Shown here: positions 52,377-60,929 of the stretch, in pieces | Layout: every line of letters begins with the position of its first letter | Numbering within the stretch: position 1 is the first letter of the stretch | NCBI RefSeq assembly: GCF_024199925.1 | Contig: NZ_JANADR010000001.1 | Location: 5,087,501 to 5,151,500 of the forward strand | DNA length: 64,000 nt | Direction of reading: 5' to 3' | Origin: Bradyrhizobium sp. CCGUVB1N3 | GTDB lineage: Bacteria; Pseudomonadota; Alphaproteobacteria; Rhizobiales; Xanthobacteraceae | Translations under genes and position numbers: made by a program | Notes under the pieces: model-generated | Seen by the model: the letters and a program-made list of their open reading frames with translations, nothing else | What the model was told of the DNA's origin: nothing | Databases searched by the model: none

Positions 52377-53933
52377 ATGTCACTCCACGCTTTCCCTGCG
52401 GTTTGCGAGCAAACCCTGCGGGCGCTCGCACGCTACCCCTCCCGAACAGCCTTTAGCTGGCCGGAGGGGACCCTAAGCTATCGAGGCGCTTTCGACCTGA
52501 TTGGACGCATGCAGAGCGTCTTTATGCAGATGAATCTGCCTCCAGGATCGCGCGTCGCACTCCTGACCGCCAACCGGGCAGACATGTGGTGCGCGAGCGT
52601 CGCGGCGCAGCTCGCCAGGTTCGGCATCACTTGGCTGCACCCGCTCGGCTCCCTTCAAGATCAACTCTTTCAGCTTGAGGACTCAGAGTCCGCGATGCTG
52701 ATAGTCGACGCGGCTGCGTTCCACGATCGAGGCGGCGAGCTCGCGGCGAGCGCTGCCGGGCTGAAAGCAGTGTTTACCCTAGGTCGCGCTCAATACGGTA
52801 CCGATCTGCTGAAGACCATCGAAGCCGTCGGACACGTAACCCCGCGCAGCTTCGCCGAACCCGACGACATCGCAATTCTCAACTATACGGGCGGGACCAC
52901 AGGGAGATCGAAGGGAGCGCTTCGATACCACCGCCAATATGGCGGATTCGCCGGCGCAATCCTGGCCGACTTCGAGATTCCGGAGGCAGCTCGGTATCTT
53001 GCCGTCGCCCCGATCAGCCATGTCGCAGGAACCAAGGTGCTTCCGACCTTGATGACTGGCGGAACCATTCACATGCTGAAGGGCTTCGATCCGGAAGCGG
53101 TGCTCCACACAATACAGCGCGAGCGCATCAATTTCACACTCTTCGTACCGACAATGATTTACATGCTACTCGATCATCCGTCGCTCTCAAGGACCGACCT
53201 CTCGTCACTCGAACTAGTCTTGTACGGTGCATCGGCGATGTCGACGAGCCGCTTGGTCGAGGGGATCGAGCGAATCGGACAGGTATTCTCTCAGCTCTAC
53301 GGCCAGACAGAGTGCTATCCGGTTTCGGTGCTGCGCAAAGCCGACCACGATCCGAAGACGCCCGAATTGTTCCTTTCTTGCGGCTTCCCGATATCGGTAT
53401 GCGACGTAAAAATTCTCGACGACGACGATCAAGAAGTGGAAACGGGCGAAGCCGGCGAGATCTGCGTTCGTGCACCGCACGTGATGGCGGAATACTGGAA
53501 GCAGCCCGACATCACAGCCGAAACGTTGAAGAACGGCTGGCTGCATACCGGCGACATCGCCCGTAAGGACGAGCGTGGCTACATGTTCATCCTTGATCGC
53601 AAGAAGGACATGATCGTTTCCGGTGGCTTCAACATCTTCCCGCGCGAGATTGAAGACGTTTTGTCGGAGCATTCCGAAGTCGCGATGGTCGCAGTGGTGG
53701 GCATTCCCGACGAAAAGTGGGGAGAGGCCGTCACCGCCATCATCGTTCCGCGCGAAGGCTCGAACCCTAATCCGGACGAGTTGATCAACTTGGTCAAATC
53801 ACGCAAAGGCTCTGCTCATGCGCCGAAACAAGTCCAGTTTGTCCAACACTTGCCGATGACCGGGGTCGGAAAGGTCGACAAGAAGGTTCTACGAGCGAAC
53901 TTCTGGACAGGACACGACCGCATGGTCGGATAG
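52377..53933 (+). CDS. acyl-CoA synthetase (AMP-forming)
   Basis: ANL ligase of 518 residues. P-loop NYTGGTTGRSKGALRYHRQ (about residue 170), substrate block APISHVAGTK, A5 motif YGQTECYPVSVL, TGDIARKDERGYMFILDRKKDM, IVSGGFNIFPREIE, and catalytic Lys in TGVGKVDKKVLR. GAGGTGGA precedes the ATG at 52377. The P-loop reads TGGTTG rather than TSGTTG, as in a set of acetate/benzoate-like and fatty-acid ligases. It is the last gene of the repeat-flanked cassette and would activate the acid captured by the receptor at 50032. Confidence 0.91.
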   Translation: MSLHAFPAVCEQTLRALARYPSRTAFSWPEGTLSYRGAFDLIGRMQSVFMQMNLPPGSRVALLTANRADMWCASVAAQLARFGITWLHPLGSLQDQLFQLEDSESAMLIVDAAAFHDRGGELAASAAGLKAVFTLGRAQYGTDLLKTIEAVGHVTPRSFAEPDDIAILNYTGGTTGRSKGALRYHRQYGGFAGAILADFEIPEAARYLAVAPISHVAGTKVLPTLMTGGTIHMLKGFDPEAVLHTIQRERINFTLFVPTMIYMLLDHPSLSRTDLSSLELVLYGASAMSTSRLVEGIERIGQVFSQLYGQTECYPVSVLRKADHDPKTPELFLSCGFPISVCDVKILDDDDQEVETGEAGEICVRAPHVMAEYWKQPDITAETLKNGWLHTGDIARKDERGYMFILDRKKDMIVSGGFNIFPREIEDVLSEHSEVAMVAVVGIPDEKWGEAVTAIIVPREGSNPNPDELINLVKSRKGSAHAPKQVQFVQHLPMTGVGKVDKKVLRANFWTGHDRMVG

Positions 53934-54180
53934 GTCACCCACAGCATCAGGGCTTCAGCAGTGTACGTTTGACGCGTTGGCCCGCGATCGACTGCTGGGA
54001 GACGCCAGCGACCGATGGTCTCCCTGATCGCGGATAGGACCCCCTTCTCGTCTCCGAAGCCGAGTGGACTGAAGCGGTACGGCGCGCCGGCCACTGCGAA
54101 TTCTGTACCGGTCTCAACGTTGCGCCGCAGGGGAGGAAACTCGCCCCGCGGCTTCAACGCTTCTCCAGAGATATGATTCA

Positions 54181-54302
54181 AAGCCAGACCTAGCTAGAGG
54201 CCTCAATTCGGGTTGGCGCCAGAGGCGTGCGAGAACGTCCGGGGGCGGCGCGGACTTTCTCGCGCGTGGGCCACTCTTGGGCCGTCGGGATCATGCCGGG
54301 TG
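54181..54302. repeat. degenerate direct repeat, copy 2
   Basis: Partner of the repeat at 49541-49658, same orientation, with a 4-base insertion near its start (CTAG tandem) and a small gap near base 40. The copies are 4.6 kb apart and bound the receptor/flavoprotein/ligase cassette on either side. Confidence 0.75.
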
Positions 54303-54399
54303 CGGCGGCACACGACTAAACAGCGGGCGGCTTTTTTTGGACAGATGCTCCGAAGGCTGGCGTCAAGGATGCGATCCTTGCGCTTTTCGGCGAGCAAGA

Positions 54400-54432
54400 A
54401 AAGCCCGACTTCCTTTCGGAGGCCGGGGCTTT
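54400..54432 (+). terminator. imperfect GC-rich hairpin, possible terminator
   Basis: AAAGCCCGACTTCC (54400-54413) can pair with GGAGGCCGGGGCTTT (54418-54432) through a 4-base loop TTTC, using two wobble pairs and one bulge. The shape (AAAGCCCC...GGGGCTTT) resembles terminators frequent in Bradyrhizobium-type genomes. It is about 470 bases after the ligase stop, so the link to that gene is uncertain. Confidence 0.4.
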
Positions 54433-54677
54433 GGATGGCTGGCTATCGCAAGCATCGTTGGTTGCGGGGAGGCGCAACACCCGATTATTGCGATTGATTG
54501 AACAAGAGATTCCGAAGCTTTTTGCATGAGTAGACTCTGACTGCGGCCTCCTATTGAGAACTGCCCGTTATCAATGGCTTACTGGTCGCGCCGGTATTTT
54601 CAGGCCGCAGATGGATAGTCGTAGCACGATCATGGTGCGGAGGCTGAAGAGCAGAGCGTGCGTGGGCACGCGCGACC

Positions 54678-54809
54678 TCAGCCCTCCGGCTGGAGCAGTC
54701 CAAGAGTATCGTGCAGGGTTGGGCCGTCGTACTTGGTGCGGAACAGGCCACGACGTTGCAGTTCCGGCACGAGGCCGTGGACCAGCGGTTTCTGATCATC
54801 CGTCGCCAT
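54678..54809 (-). pseudogene. C-terminal fragment of an NtaA/DszA-type flavin monooxygenase gene
   Basis: From 54809 the minus strand reads MATDDQKPLVHGLVPELQRR then GLFRTKYDGPTLHDTLGLLQ and a stop at 54678. The block VPELQRRGLFRTxYxGxTL is the conserved C-terminus of bacterial luciferase-like monooxygenases of the nitrilotriacetate/dibenzothiophene-sulfone type. All upstream catalytic parts are missing. The adjacent inverted repeat suggests that a rearrangement removed the rest. Confidence 0.8.
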
Positions 54810-54813
54810 CACA

Positions 54814-54841
54814 AGGTGTCCACTTATTTTGGCGGACACCT
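54814..54841. repeat. 8-bp perfect inverted repeat abutting the monooxygenase fragment
   Basis: AGGTGTCC (54814-54821) and GGACACCT (54834-54841) are perfectly inverted around 12 bases. It starts 4 bases beyond the monooxygenase remnant. It could be the scar or end of a mobile element, but no transposase gene is seen here. Confidence 0.5.
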
Positions 54842-55166
54842 CATGCATTAGCTAGAGCACTCAAAAGCAAGGATGCGGAGAAATTCGCGCTTACCCAGCA
54901 AGGACGGTACCGCTCGATCAATCACTGGGCTTGTGCGGACATAAACTGATGCCAAGATGCAGTAGACGAGGAACAACAACATATTCCCGTCGGGAGGCGA
55001 TCTTGCGCTGATAGCCCACGTCTACAAGTGTCGCGACGCAGCGCGGGACGACATACTTCTAGCGCGGTGCCGGCAACCACCTGATAAAAAGAGGTCATCG
55101 CCGGAAGTCTCCAAGACCCGCGGGTCTCGTTCAAGCGTCGTTAGATGTAGGAGGAGCCGCCTTCCG

Positions 55167-56096
55167 TCATTTAGCGAATTTTTCAGGTCGTGGAATCCGT
55201 AGCCAGTTTTCATGTTGCTCCACGGTTGCCAAAACCACCTCGATCGCGGCTTTTACGGAACCCCTATGGTCCTCAAGGCGACATGCTGCCGACGTCCACC
55301 AATGGATTGGATCATTCTGGAGCGAGCGCCACACGAGCTCTTTGGTGCCTCCATCGCCACGGCGCTTTAGGAAGCGTGGCGTCGTAAACGTAACCGCTTG
55401 TTCCGTTCGGAGGAGAGCCGCGGTCATTCTAACGCCATGGAGAATCTTTGACGGAGAGTATCCTCCTTCAGCGCACAGTCTGAGCAACTCATCATAAAGG
55501 CCCGGAGCGTAATGTCGCGCGAACTGCACCAAGGGATATGGGCTAAGATCATCTAGGAAAATCCTTGGCTGGGAACAAAGTGGATGCGTGGCATCCATCA
55601 CAATCCCAAGGGATTGAGCAAGTGGGGGGGATACCCAAAACCCCCTATCATCGAAGGGAAGCCGAAGGACGCCGATGTCGATGTCGCCTGCTCTCAGGAG
55701 GCTCTCCTGATCGGCAGTGCAGGCTTCCACAGGCTCAGCTTCAATCCGGAGTTGCTCAAGTCGGCGAACCAATTCTTCTATCACCACCCGAGACGTTTCT
55801 GGCGGGAGAGCAATTCGCACTCGGTGCCTGCGACTTGGGGATTGAGACCGAGCTGCTCGTACGGCCGCGTCAAACGCCAGAATGGCGTCGCGAGCGTAAG
55901 GAACAAGTGCCTCGCCCGCTTGTGTTAGCTCGACTTTCTTGCTCGTCCGATCAAATAGTTTGACGCCAATTTCCTCCTCCATGTCAGCAATGCGCTTGGA
56001 CAGCGGAGGCTGGCTCATATGCAGTGCTCGTGCAGCCTTTGCGAAGCTCAGCGCCTCGGCCACTGCGAGAAAGTATCTGAAATGCCGGACATCCAT
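55167..56096 (-). CDS. LysR-family transcriptional regulator
   Basis: 309 residues. The winged helix-turn-helix MDVRHFRYFLAVAEALSFAKAARALHMSQPPLSKRIADMEEEIGVKLFDRTSKKVELTQAGE (in pieces) is the textbook LysR start; the effector domain follows from about residue 90 with PETSRVVIEELVRRLEQL and LPFDDRGFWVSPPLAQ. The C-terminal RSLQNDPIHWWTSAACR is of the BenM/CatM-like benzoate/acid-sensing type. It is on the same strand as iclR and 71 bases downstream. It probably regulates the adjacent transporter/CoA genes or a promoter outside the window. Confidence 0.9.
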   Translation of the reverse strand: MDVRHFRYFLAVAEALSFAKAARALHMSQPPLSKRIADMEEEIGVKLFDRTSKKVELTQAGEALVPYARDAILAFDAAVRAARSQSPSRRHRVRIALPPETSRVVIEELVRRLEQLRIEAEPVEACTADQESLLRAGDIDIGVLRLPFDDRGFWVSPPLAQSLGIVMDATHPLCSQPRIFLDDLSPYPLVQFARHYAPGLYDELLRLCAEGGYSPSKILHGVRMTAALLRTEQAVTFTTPRFLKRRGDGGTKELVWRSLQNDPIHWWTSAACRLEDHRGSVKAAIEVVLATVEQHENWLRIPRPEKFAK

Positions 56097-56167
56097 TCCC
56101 TGCGATCCTCAAGCCCTGCGATCGATCGCTTTCGACCATGCCTGAGTATACCAGATCTGGACAGCCG

Positions 56168-56980
56168 TCACTCGCCGCCGTGCCAGCCATTCAATCGAGA
56201 TAGGGCATGCCCGGCGTGAACGATGATAGGGGTGATGCGGGCGCTCGCTTCCTCGATGGACCATCGGGCTGTTGGGCAAGACACAGCCAAAGCGGCACAA
56301 GCGGTGCCATCCACATTAAGGATCGGCGCAGCGATAGACAGCCCACCCAGGAACAGTGGCGGCTCGATAAGCGAAAAGCCACGTACGCGAACTTCTTCCA
56401 GTCTCCTGAGCAGCTCGTCATTGGACGCCCATCGCGAACCGGTGCGCGAACGGATCTTCTCGACAATTTTCAGCTGCGCGATTTCGGGCATGTCTGCCAC
56501 GAGAACCCATCCGGACGCAGACCCCTCGATAGGATACCGTGCACCGACAGGCACGGAGGCGCTAATAACTTGCGAACTCGGGACACTGGAAACGACGACA
56601 ATCTCGGATCGATCCAAACGAGCGAGGGTCACCGTCTCATCGAACCGCTCGGCAATGTCGCGCAAAAACGGCTGAGCGAGTTCAATTAGGTTATCTGCTG
56701 CGATATATCGCGAACCTAAGCTGAGGCTCTTAGGCGCCAGACTCAGTTGCTTGGTCTCCTCTTCACGCTGCAGATAACCGAGCTCACTTAGCGTGTAGAC
56801 AATCCGCTGGATTGCGCTGCGCCCCAACCCTGTTTTGAGGCTCAGCTGCGCTATATTCATCGCGGGGCTGCGCGCCCCGAAGGCCTCGAGGACGATGAAG
56901 CACTTCTCGATAGCTTCGACAAAGAGGCGGTCGTCTCGATAGTCCGTGAAACTACCGCTCGCTGAATTCTGCGAAGCCAT
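56168..56980 (-). CDS. IclR-family transcriptional regulator
   Basis: 270 residues from ATG 56980; ATG 56992 overlapping the ABC gene is an alternative. The N-terminal winged helix EKCFIVLEAFGARSPAMNIAQLSLKTGLGRSAIQRIVYTLSELGYLQREEETKQLSL (in pieces) and the GAF-like effector domain (ETVTLARLDRSEIVVVSSVPSSQV, GARYPIEGSASGWVL, EPPLFLGGLSIAAPILN) are standard IclR. It directly follows the ABC ATPase gene in the same transcription unit, so it probably controls this importer and the downstream-acting CoA genes. Confidence 0.9.
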   Translation of the reverse strand: MASQNSASGSFTDYRDDRLFVEAIEKCFIVLEAFGARSPAMNIAQLSLKTGLGRSAIQRIVYTLSELGYLQREEETKQLSLAPKSLSLGSRYIAADNLIELAQPFLRDIAERFDETVTLARLDRSEIVVVSSVPSSQVISASVPVGARYPIEGSASGWVLVADMPEIAQLKIVEKIRSRTGSRWASNDELLRRLEEVRVRGFSLIEPPLFLGGLSIAAPILNVDGTACAALAVSCPTARWSIEEASARITPIIVHAGHALSRLNGWHGGE

Positions 56981-56984
56981 GGTC

Positions 56985-58103
56985 TCACGCATCGTGGGTG
57001 CGGTCGAGCAAGATCGTATCGGAAGGGCTCCAGGTAACCCAGACGTGGTCTCCTGATGCGAGCGTGGCGAGCGGTTTGTGGCTCGACAACAACTTGACGC
57101 TCAAGGCGATATTACCGGCCGCGCGGAGCCGGACACGACTAACACCACCGATAAACTCAACGCCCTCCACGGTGCAAGCCAGCTTGTTATCGGCTGCGGT
57201 CTGGCCAGGGGTTGCCGCGATTGAGATGCTCTCAGGACGCATCATCGCAAACGCTTGCTCGCCCGGCTTGAGAGTACAAGGCTGAGTGCTCCGAACCGAA
57301 CCTGCTCCTTCGTCGAGTTCAACTTCAATGGTGGAACCTGATGAGGTTACTTTACCCGGAAGAACGTTCGACTCGCCCAGGAATTCCGCAACAAACTTGC
57401 TGGTCGGCTGATAATAGAGTTCGCGAGCTGCTGAAAGCTGGGCAATCGAGCCGTTGTTCATGACGCAGATCCGATCGGAGAGCGCCATAGCTTCGTCCTG
57501 ATCGTGCGTGACATACAGTGCGGTGATGCCAAGCTGCCTATGAAGTCGCTTGATCTCAAACTGCATGGCTTCACGCAAGCCCTTGTCCAGAGCACCAAGC
57601 GGTTCGTCCATCAAAATGACCGGCGGATCATAGACGAGGCAGCGAGCGATCGACACGCGCTGCTGCTGCCCGCCAGACAGTTGACTAGGTTTCCGATCAG
57701 TCAGTTGGTCGAGTCGGACAGTGGCCAGCACGGCCCGCACACGGTCAGCGATCTCATTCTTGGCCACACCCCGCACTTTCAACGGAAAGGCGACATTGTC
57801 GAAAACGGTCATATGCGGGATTAGCGCGTAATGCTGGAAGACCATGCCGAGGTTGCGTTCGCGTGACGGCAGGTGCGTGATGTCACGGCCGTCCAGCAGC
57901 ACTCGCCCTGTTGAAGGCATTGCGGCGCCGGCAACGATGTTGAGGAGCGTGGTCTTACCGGATCCTGAGGGCCCAAGTAGGCTGACAAACTCTCCCTTTC
58001 GGATAACGAGATCGGTAGCCGCTAAGGCAGTCATATCACCATATTGCTTGCTAACTCCATCAACCCGGAGTCGGACAGCTTCGGAATTCGCGGTGGCGTT
58101 CAC
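56985..58103 (-). CDS. Pot-type ABC transporter ATP-binding protein
   Basis: 372-residue ATPase of the spermidine/putrescine-like family. Walker A GPSGSGKTTLLN, Q-loop FQHYALIPHM, signature [15 protein letters not shown], Walker B VILMDEPLGALD, H-loop YVTHDQDEAM, and a C-terminal TOBE domain from about residue 265 (MMRPESISIAATPG). The GTG at 58103, just before VNATANSEAVRL with GGGGCTC upstream, is a better start than ATG 58172, which overlaps the permease gene. It is 10 bases downstream of the permease stop. Confidence 0.89.
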   Translation of the reverse strand: MNATANSEAVRLRVDGVSKQYGDMTALAATDLVIRKGEFVSLLGPSGSGKTTLLNIVAGAAMPSTGRVLLDGRDITHLPSRERNLGMVFQHYALIPHMTVFDNVAFPLKVRGVAKNEIADRVRAVLATVRLDQLTDRKPSQLSGGQQQRVSIARCLVYDPPVILMDEPLGALDKGLREAMQFEIKRLHRQLGITALYVTHDQDEAMALSDRICVMNNGSIAQLSAARELYYQPTSKFVAEFLGESNVLPGKVTSSGSTIEVELDEGAGSVRSTQPCTLKPGEQAFAMMRPESISIAATPGQTAADNKLACTVEGVEFIGGVSRVRLRAAGNIALSVKLLSSHKPLATLASGDHVWVTWSPSDTILLDRTHDA

Positions 58104-58113
58104 GGATGAGCCC

Positions 58114-58911
58114 CTAGTGTGTTGGGTTTCGCTGGAGGAGCGCTGCGCCGAGGCATGCTGCTGCCGATACAATGGTCAGGAGAGTAGCAACCGCAGCCAG
58201 AACCGGTGACACTTCCCAATGAATTGCCGTGAACATCTTGACGGGTAAGGTGGTGGCCGAGGTGCCGCTCAAGAACCACGAGAGCACGACCTCATCGAAG
58301 GACATCAAGAATGCGAACAGAAAACTCACCAAGATGGTTGGCCGAAGTTGCGGAATAACGACATATCGCAGCACTTGCGACCGGTTGGCGCCCAAAACCT
58401 GCACAGCCAGTTCGATCCGCGCATCAAGCGCCTTCAATCCGGAACTAGCTGTTACGACTACGAAAGGCAGGACATAGGCCGTGTGGGCGAGGATGATGCC
58501 TGTCTTCGTTCCCGACAGGCCGGCTCGCCCTAGATAGAGATAGACGCCCAGGGCGAGGACGATACTTGGGACAAGCAGCGGACTCATCAATATCAGCTGC
58601 ACCGCCGAGCGGCCTCTTATCCATGCCCTTGCGAGCCCATATGCTGCGGGCACGCCAACAAGAAGAGCGATCAAGGAGCTGACAAGCGCAACTTCAATGC
58701 TCGTCCAGAGCGATGTCATCCAGATTTCATCAGCGAAGAACCGCCGAAAGAGTCCTAGTGACCAAGTTGCCGGGGGAAACTGTACCTCGGCGCTGTCGCC
58801 GAACGCGATCGGGATAACGATCAGAGTAGGTAGCAGCAGGAAGATGTAGACCGCCCACGCCAGGCAAGAGCCAATTCGGCGCCAAAGGGTCGTAGCCAGA
58901 TCAGAGACCAT
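58114..58911 (-). CDS. Pot-type ABC transporter permease (PotC-like)
   Basis: 265 residues, six hydrophobic helices (for example WAVYIFLLLPTLIVIPIAF near the N-terminus). The ATPase-contacting loop reads IELAVQVLGANRSQVLRYVVIPQLRPTI, matching the AAxxLGA...F..V.LP pattern of PotC. It follows the other permease gene by 10 bases. The pair forms the membrane channel of the importer. Confidence 0.9.
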   Translation of the reverse strand: MVSDLATTLWRRIGSCLAWAVYIFLLLPTLIVIPIAFGDSAEVQFPPATWSLGLFRRFFADEIWMTSLWTSIEVALVSSLIALLVGVPAAYGLARAWIRGRSAVQLILMSPLLVPSIVLALGVYLYLGRAGLSGTKTGIILAHTAYVLPFVVVTASSGLKALDARIELAVQVLGANRSQVLRYVVIPQLRPTILVSFLFAFLMSFDEVVLSWFLSGTSATTLPVKMFTAIHWEVSPVLAAVATLLTIVSAAACLGAALLQRNPTH

Positions 58912-58921
58912 TGTATCCCCC

Positions 58922-59752
58922 TTAGAGAAGACTCTCGCCGCGTTTCGCCCGGAGCAGTGCGGTAATGAGCAAGCCAGAGAGACAGAGCAGGATGATCGAG
59001 ATGGCAGACGCGGTTGGCCAGTCCAGAACTTCCCGGGTGTAAAAATCGATGAGGTTGGCGATCATCATATCCTGTCGCCCCCCCAGCAGGGCAGGGGTTA
59101 CGAAAAAGCCCAGAGACAGCGTCAAGCTCATAAGCGTACCCGCCAGTAGACCAGGTAGGCTGGCGGGCAAGATCGCATTCCAGAAAATTCGAACTGGACC
59201 CGCACCCATGACCGCCATGGCGCGCTCAATGCTCTGATTGCGTCCCAAAAGGCTCGCTAGAACCGGCAAGATGACAAACGGAACAAGGTAGTGGGTAAGG
59301 CCAATCATCACGCCCACTCGGTTGAATAGCATGGTGACGCCCGCCTCACTGCCGAAGATAGCTCGCAGCGTGCGATTGATCACGCCCTGGTCCCCAAGGA
59401 GGACGATAAAGGCGAAGCTCTTCACCAGGATGCTGGTCCAGAACGGAAGCATCACAAGTGCCATTAACAGGGCCCGTCTACGAGGAGGTTGGAGCGCCAG
59501 GTGGAACGCCGCAGGATAGGCAATCAGCACCGTCAAGGCGGTCGCCTGCAGGCTTATCGTAAGAGTGTTGCCTAAGACGCGCTGGAAAAGCGGCTCGCCG
59601 ACAAGTGCGACGTAGTGCTGGGCCGACGGCGGGGTATCTAAGCTAAACGAGAGCGTGAATATCAGCGGAACAAGGAAGACACCCGCGAGAAGCAGCAGCG
59701 CGGGGGCCAAGTAGGCCCAGCCTTCTAGTGGCCGCAATGTGAAAGATGACAT
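58922..59752 (-). CDS. Pot-type ABC transporter permease (PotB-like)
   Basis: 276 residues from ATG 59752 (MSSFTLRPLEGWAYLAP), with about six helices, a first one ALLLLAGVFLVPLIFTLSFSL and the EAA-type loop SIERAMAVMGAGPVRIFWNAILPASLPG. An alternative start at 59797 adds a 15-residue Arg-rich head without homology. It is the first permease after the binding-protein gene, 71 bases downstream. Confidence 0.89.
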   Translation of the reverse strand: MSSFTLRPLEGWAYLAPALLLLAGVFLVPLIFTLSFSLDTPPSAQHYVALVGEPLFQRVLGNTLTISLQATALTVLIAYPAAFHLALQPPRRRALLMALVMLPFWTSILVKSFAFIVLLGDQGVINRTLRAIFGSEAGVTMLFNRVGVMIGLTHYLVPFVILPVLASLLGRNQSIERAMAVMGAGPVRIFWNAILPASLPGLLAGTLMSLTLSLGFFVTPALLGGRQDMMIANLIDFYTREVLDWPTASAISIILLCLSGLLITALLRAKRGESLL

Positions 59753-59823
59753 GCTTTTGAACCGTCTGCCTGGTGAGCGGAGTAATCCGCCCACCAAATT
59801 TCAGTAGGGTGACTTTCAGTTGC

Positions 59824-60885
59824 TCAAATCAAAAGCCACTGCTTGAACCGAGCCTGCAGCTTGTCAAAATTCTCTCCCCACCACTCATCGTTCAGTATTG
59901 CAGAATTCGGGCCTTCCAGATTTGGGACCCACTTGCGGGAAGCTTCGCTCATGAGGGGCACCGCCTTTTGATTGTTTGGCAGGAGACCGAGTTCGTCTGC
60001 AAAAGCCGCCTGTCGATCAGGACGCAAAATGAACGCGATGAACTGCATCGCTTCAGGTTTGTTGGGGCTCGCTTTGGGCACCGTCAGATAACTCACGCCC
60101 AGCAGCACTTGCTGCAGGGCGAAATCGATGGAAGCGCCCGATTCCTGCGCAACTTTGGCCCGATTCGAGTAGGTGTAGGAATAGTCGACCTCGCCGTTCT
60201 GGATCAACGAGATCGTTTGGGGCGTCTGCTCAACCCACTTCGTGACAATCGGCTTGATCGTGTCGAGCTTTCGGAACGCTCGCTCGACATCCAGGGGGTA
60301 GAGATCCTTCGGCGCTACGCCGTCGGCGATCAATGCGATTTCGAGCATCTCGGAAACTCGCGTCCGGAGCGCTCGCTTTCCGGGGAAAGCCTTCGCATCG
60401 AAAAATTCCTTGAAATTCGTGGGGTGCTTGCCTTCCGGGTGTGTTTTCGGGTCGAACGCGATGCCCCCCGCGAAGAAGTACATGCCGACGCGGTGTTCTG
60501 AGGCCGGAAGCTTGAGGTTGTCAGACTTGATGACGTCGCGGTCGAGAGGGGCCCAGAATCCCTGTTTCGTCCCGGCCAATGCTACTGCCCCAGACGCATC
60601 GAACACATCCCATTCAGAGCGGCCCATGATGGATTGGGCCTTGAGCTTCGCTAGGTCCGGGCCATCCGCAACTGCGACATTGATGCCGGTTTCTTTGGTA
60701 AAGGGCGCGATCCAGTGCTTCTTCATCGCCTCAACCAGCGAGCCGCCCCAGCTCACGACCGTGATCGATTTGGATTGAGCCAGGGCACTACCGGTAATGG
60801 CAGGAGCGACTATCCCACCAATGCCGATGGCGCTGGCACCAGCGAGAATTTGTCGTCGATTCATACCGAGCTTGGTCTTAGTCAT
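59824..60885 (-). CDS. Pot-type ABC transporter substrate-binding protein (probable Tat signal)
   Basis: 353-residue periplasmic binding protein of the spermidine/putrescine/PotD-like group. MTKTKLGMNRRQILAGASAI contains twin arginines followed by a hydrophobic stretch and GSALAQ-SKS, a likely Tat or Tat-like signal. Mature start ITVVSWGGSLVEAMKKHWIAPFTKETGI is the PotD-type opening, and AVALAGTKQGFWAPLD and GGIAFDPKTHPEG follow. AGAGGGGAATGCG precedes ATG 60885. Members of this group bind polyamines, opines, phosphonates or aromatic amides; the ligand here is unknown. Confidence 0.88.
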   Translation of the reverse strand: MTKTKLGMNRRQILAGASAIGIGGIVAPAITGSALAQSKSITVVSWGGSLVEAMKKHWIAPFTKETGINVAVADGPDLAKLKAQSIMGRSEWDVFDASGAVALAGTKQGFWAPLDRDVIKSDNLKLPASEHRVGMYFFAGGIAFDPKTHPEGKHPTNFKEFFDAKAFPGKRALRTRVSEMLEIALIADGVAPKDLYPLDVERAFRKLDTIKPIVTKWVEQTPQTISLIQNGEVDYSYTYSNRAKVAQESGASIDFALQQVLLGVSYLTVPKASPNKPEAMQFIAFILRPDRQAAFADELGLLPNNQKAVPLMSEASRKWVPNLEGPNSAILNDEWWGENFDKLQARFKQWLLI

Positions 60886-60929
60886 CGCATTCCCCTCTTC
60901 TTTCTGGTTATGACACAAGTGGTGGGTGA

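Larger units (their letters stand above)
53934..55166. other. gene-poor stretch with repeat and gene debris
   Basis: This 1.2-kb stretch holds no intact gene. It contains repeat copy 2 (54181-54302), a hairpin (54400-54432), a monooxygenase gene fragment (54678-54809) and an inverted repeat (54814-54841). Between 53934 and 54180 a minus-strand frame of 121 codons overlaps the ligase gene and has no recognised domain; from 54842 to 55166 nothing recognisable was seen. Confidence 0.6.

Noticed and set aside
53816..54181. 121-codon minus-strand frame
   Set aside because: It overlaps the ligase gene end and has no recognised domain; a short GAPYRFSPLG segment hinted at a CaiB-type tail but was too weak to call.
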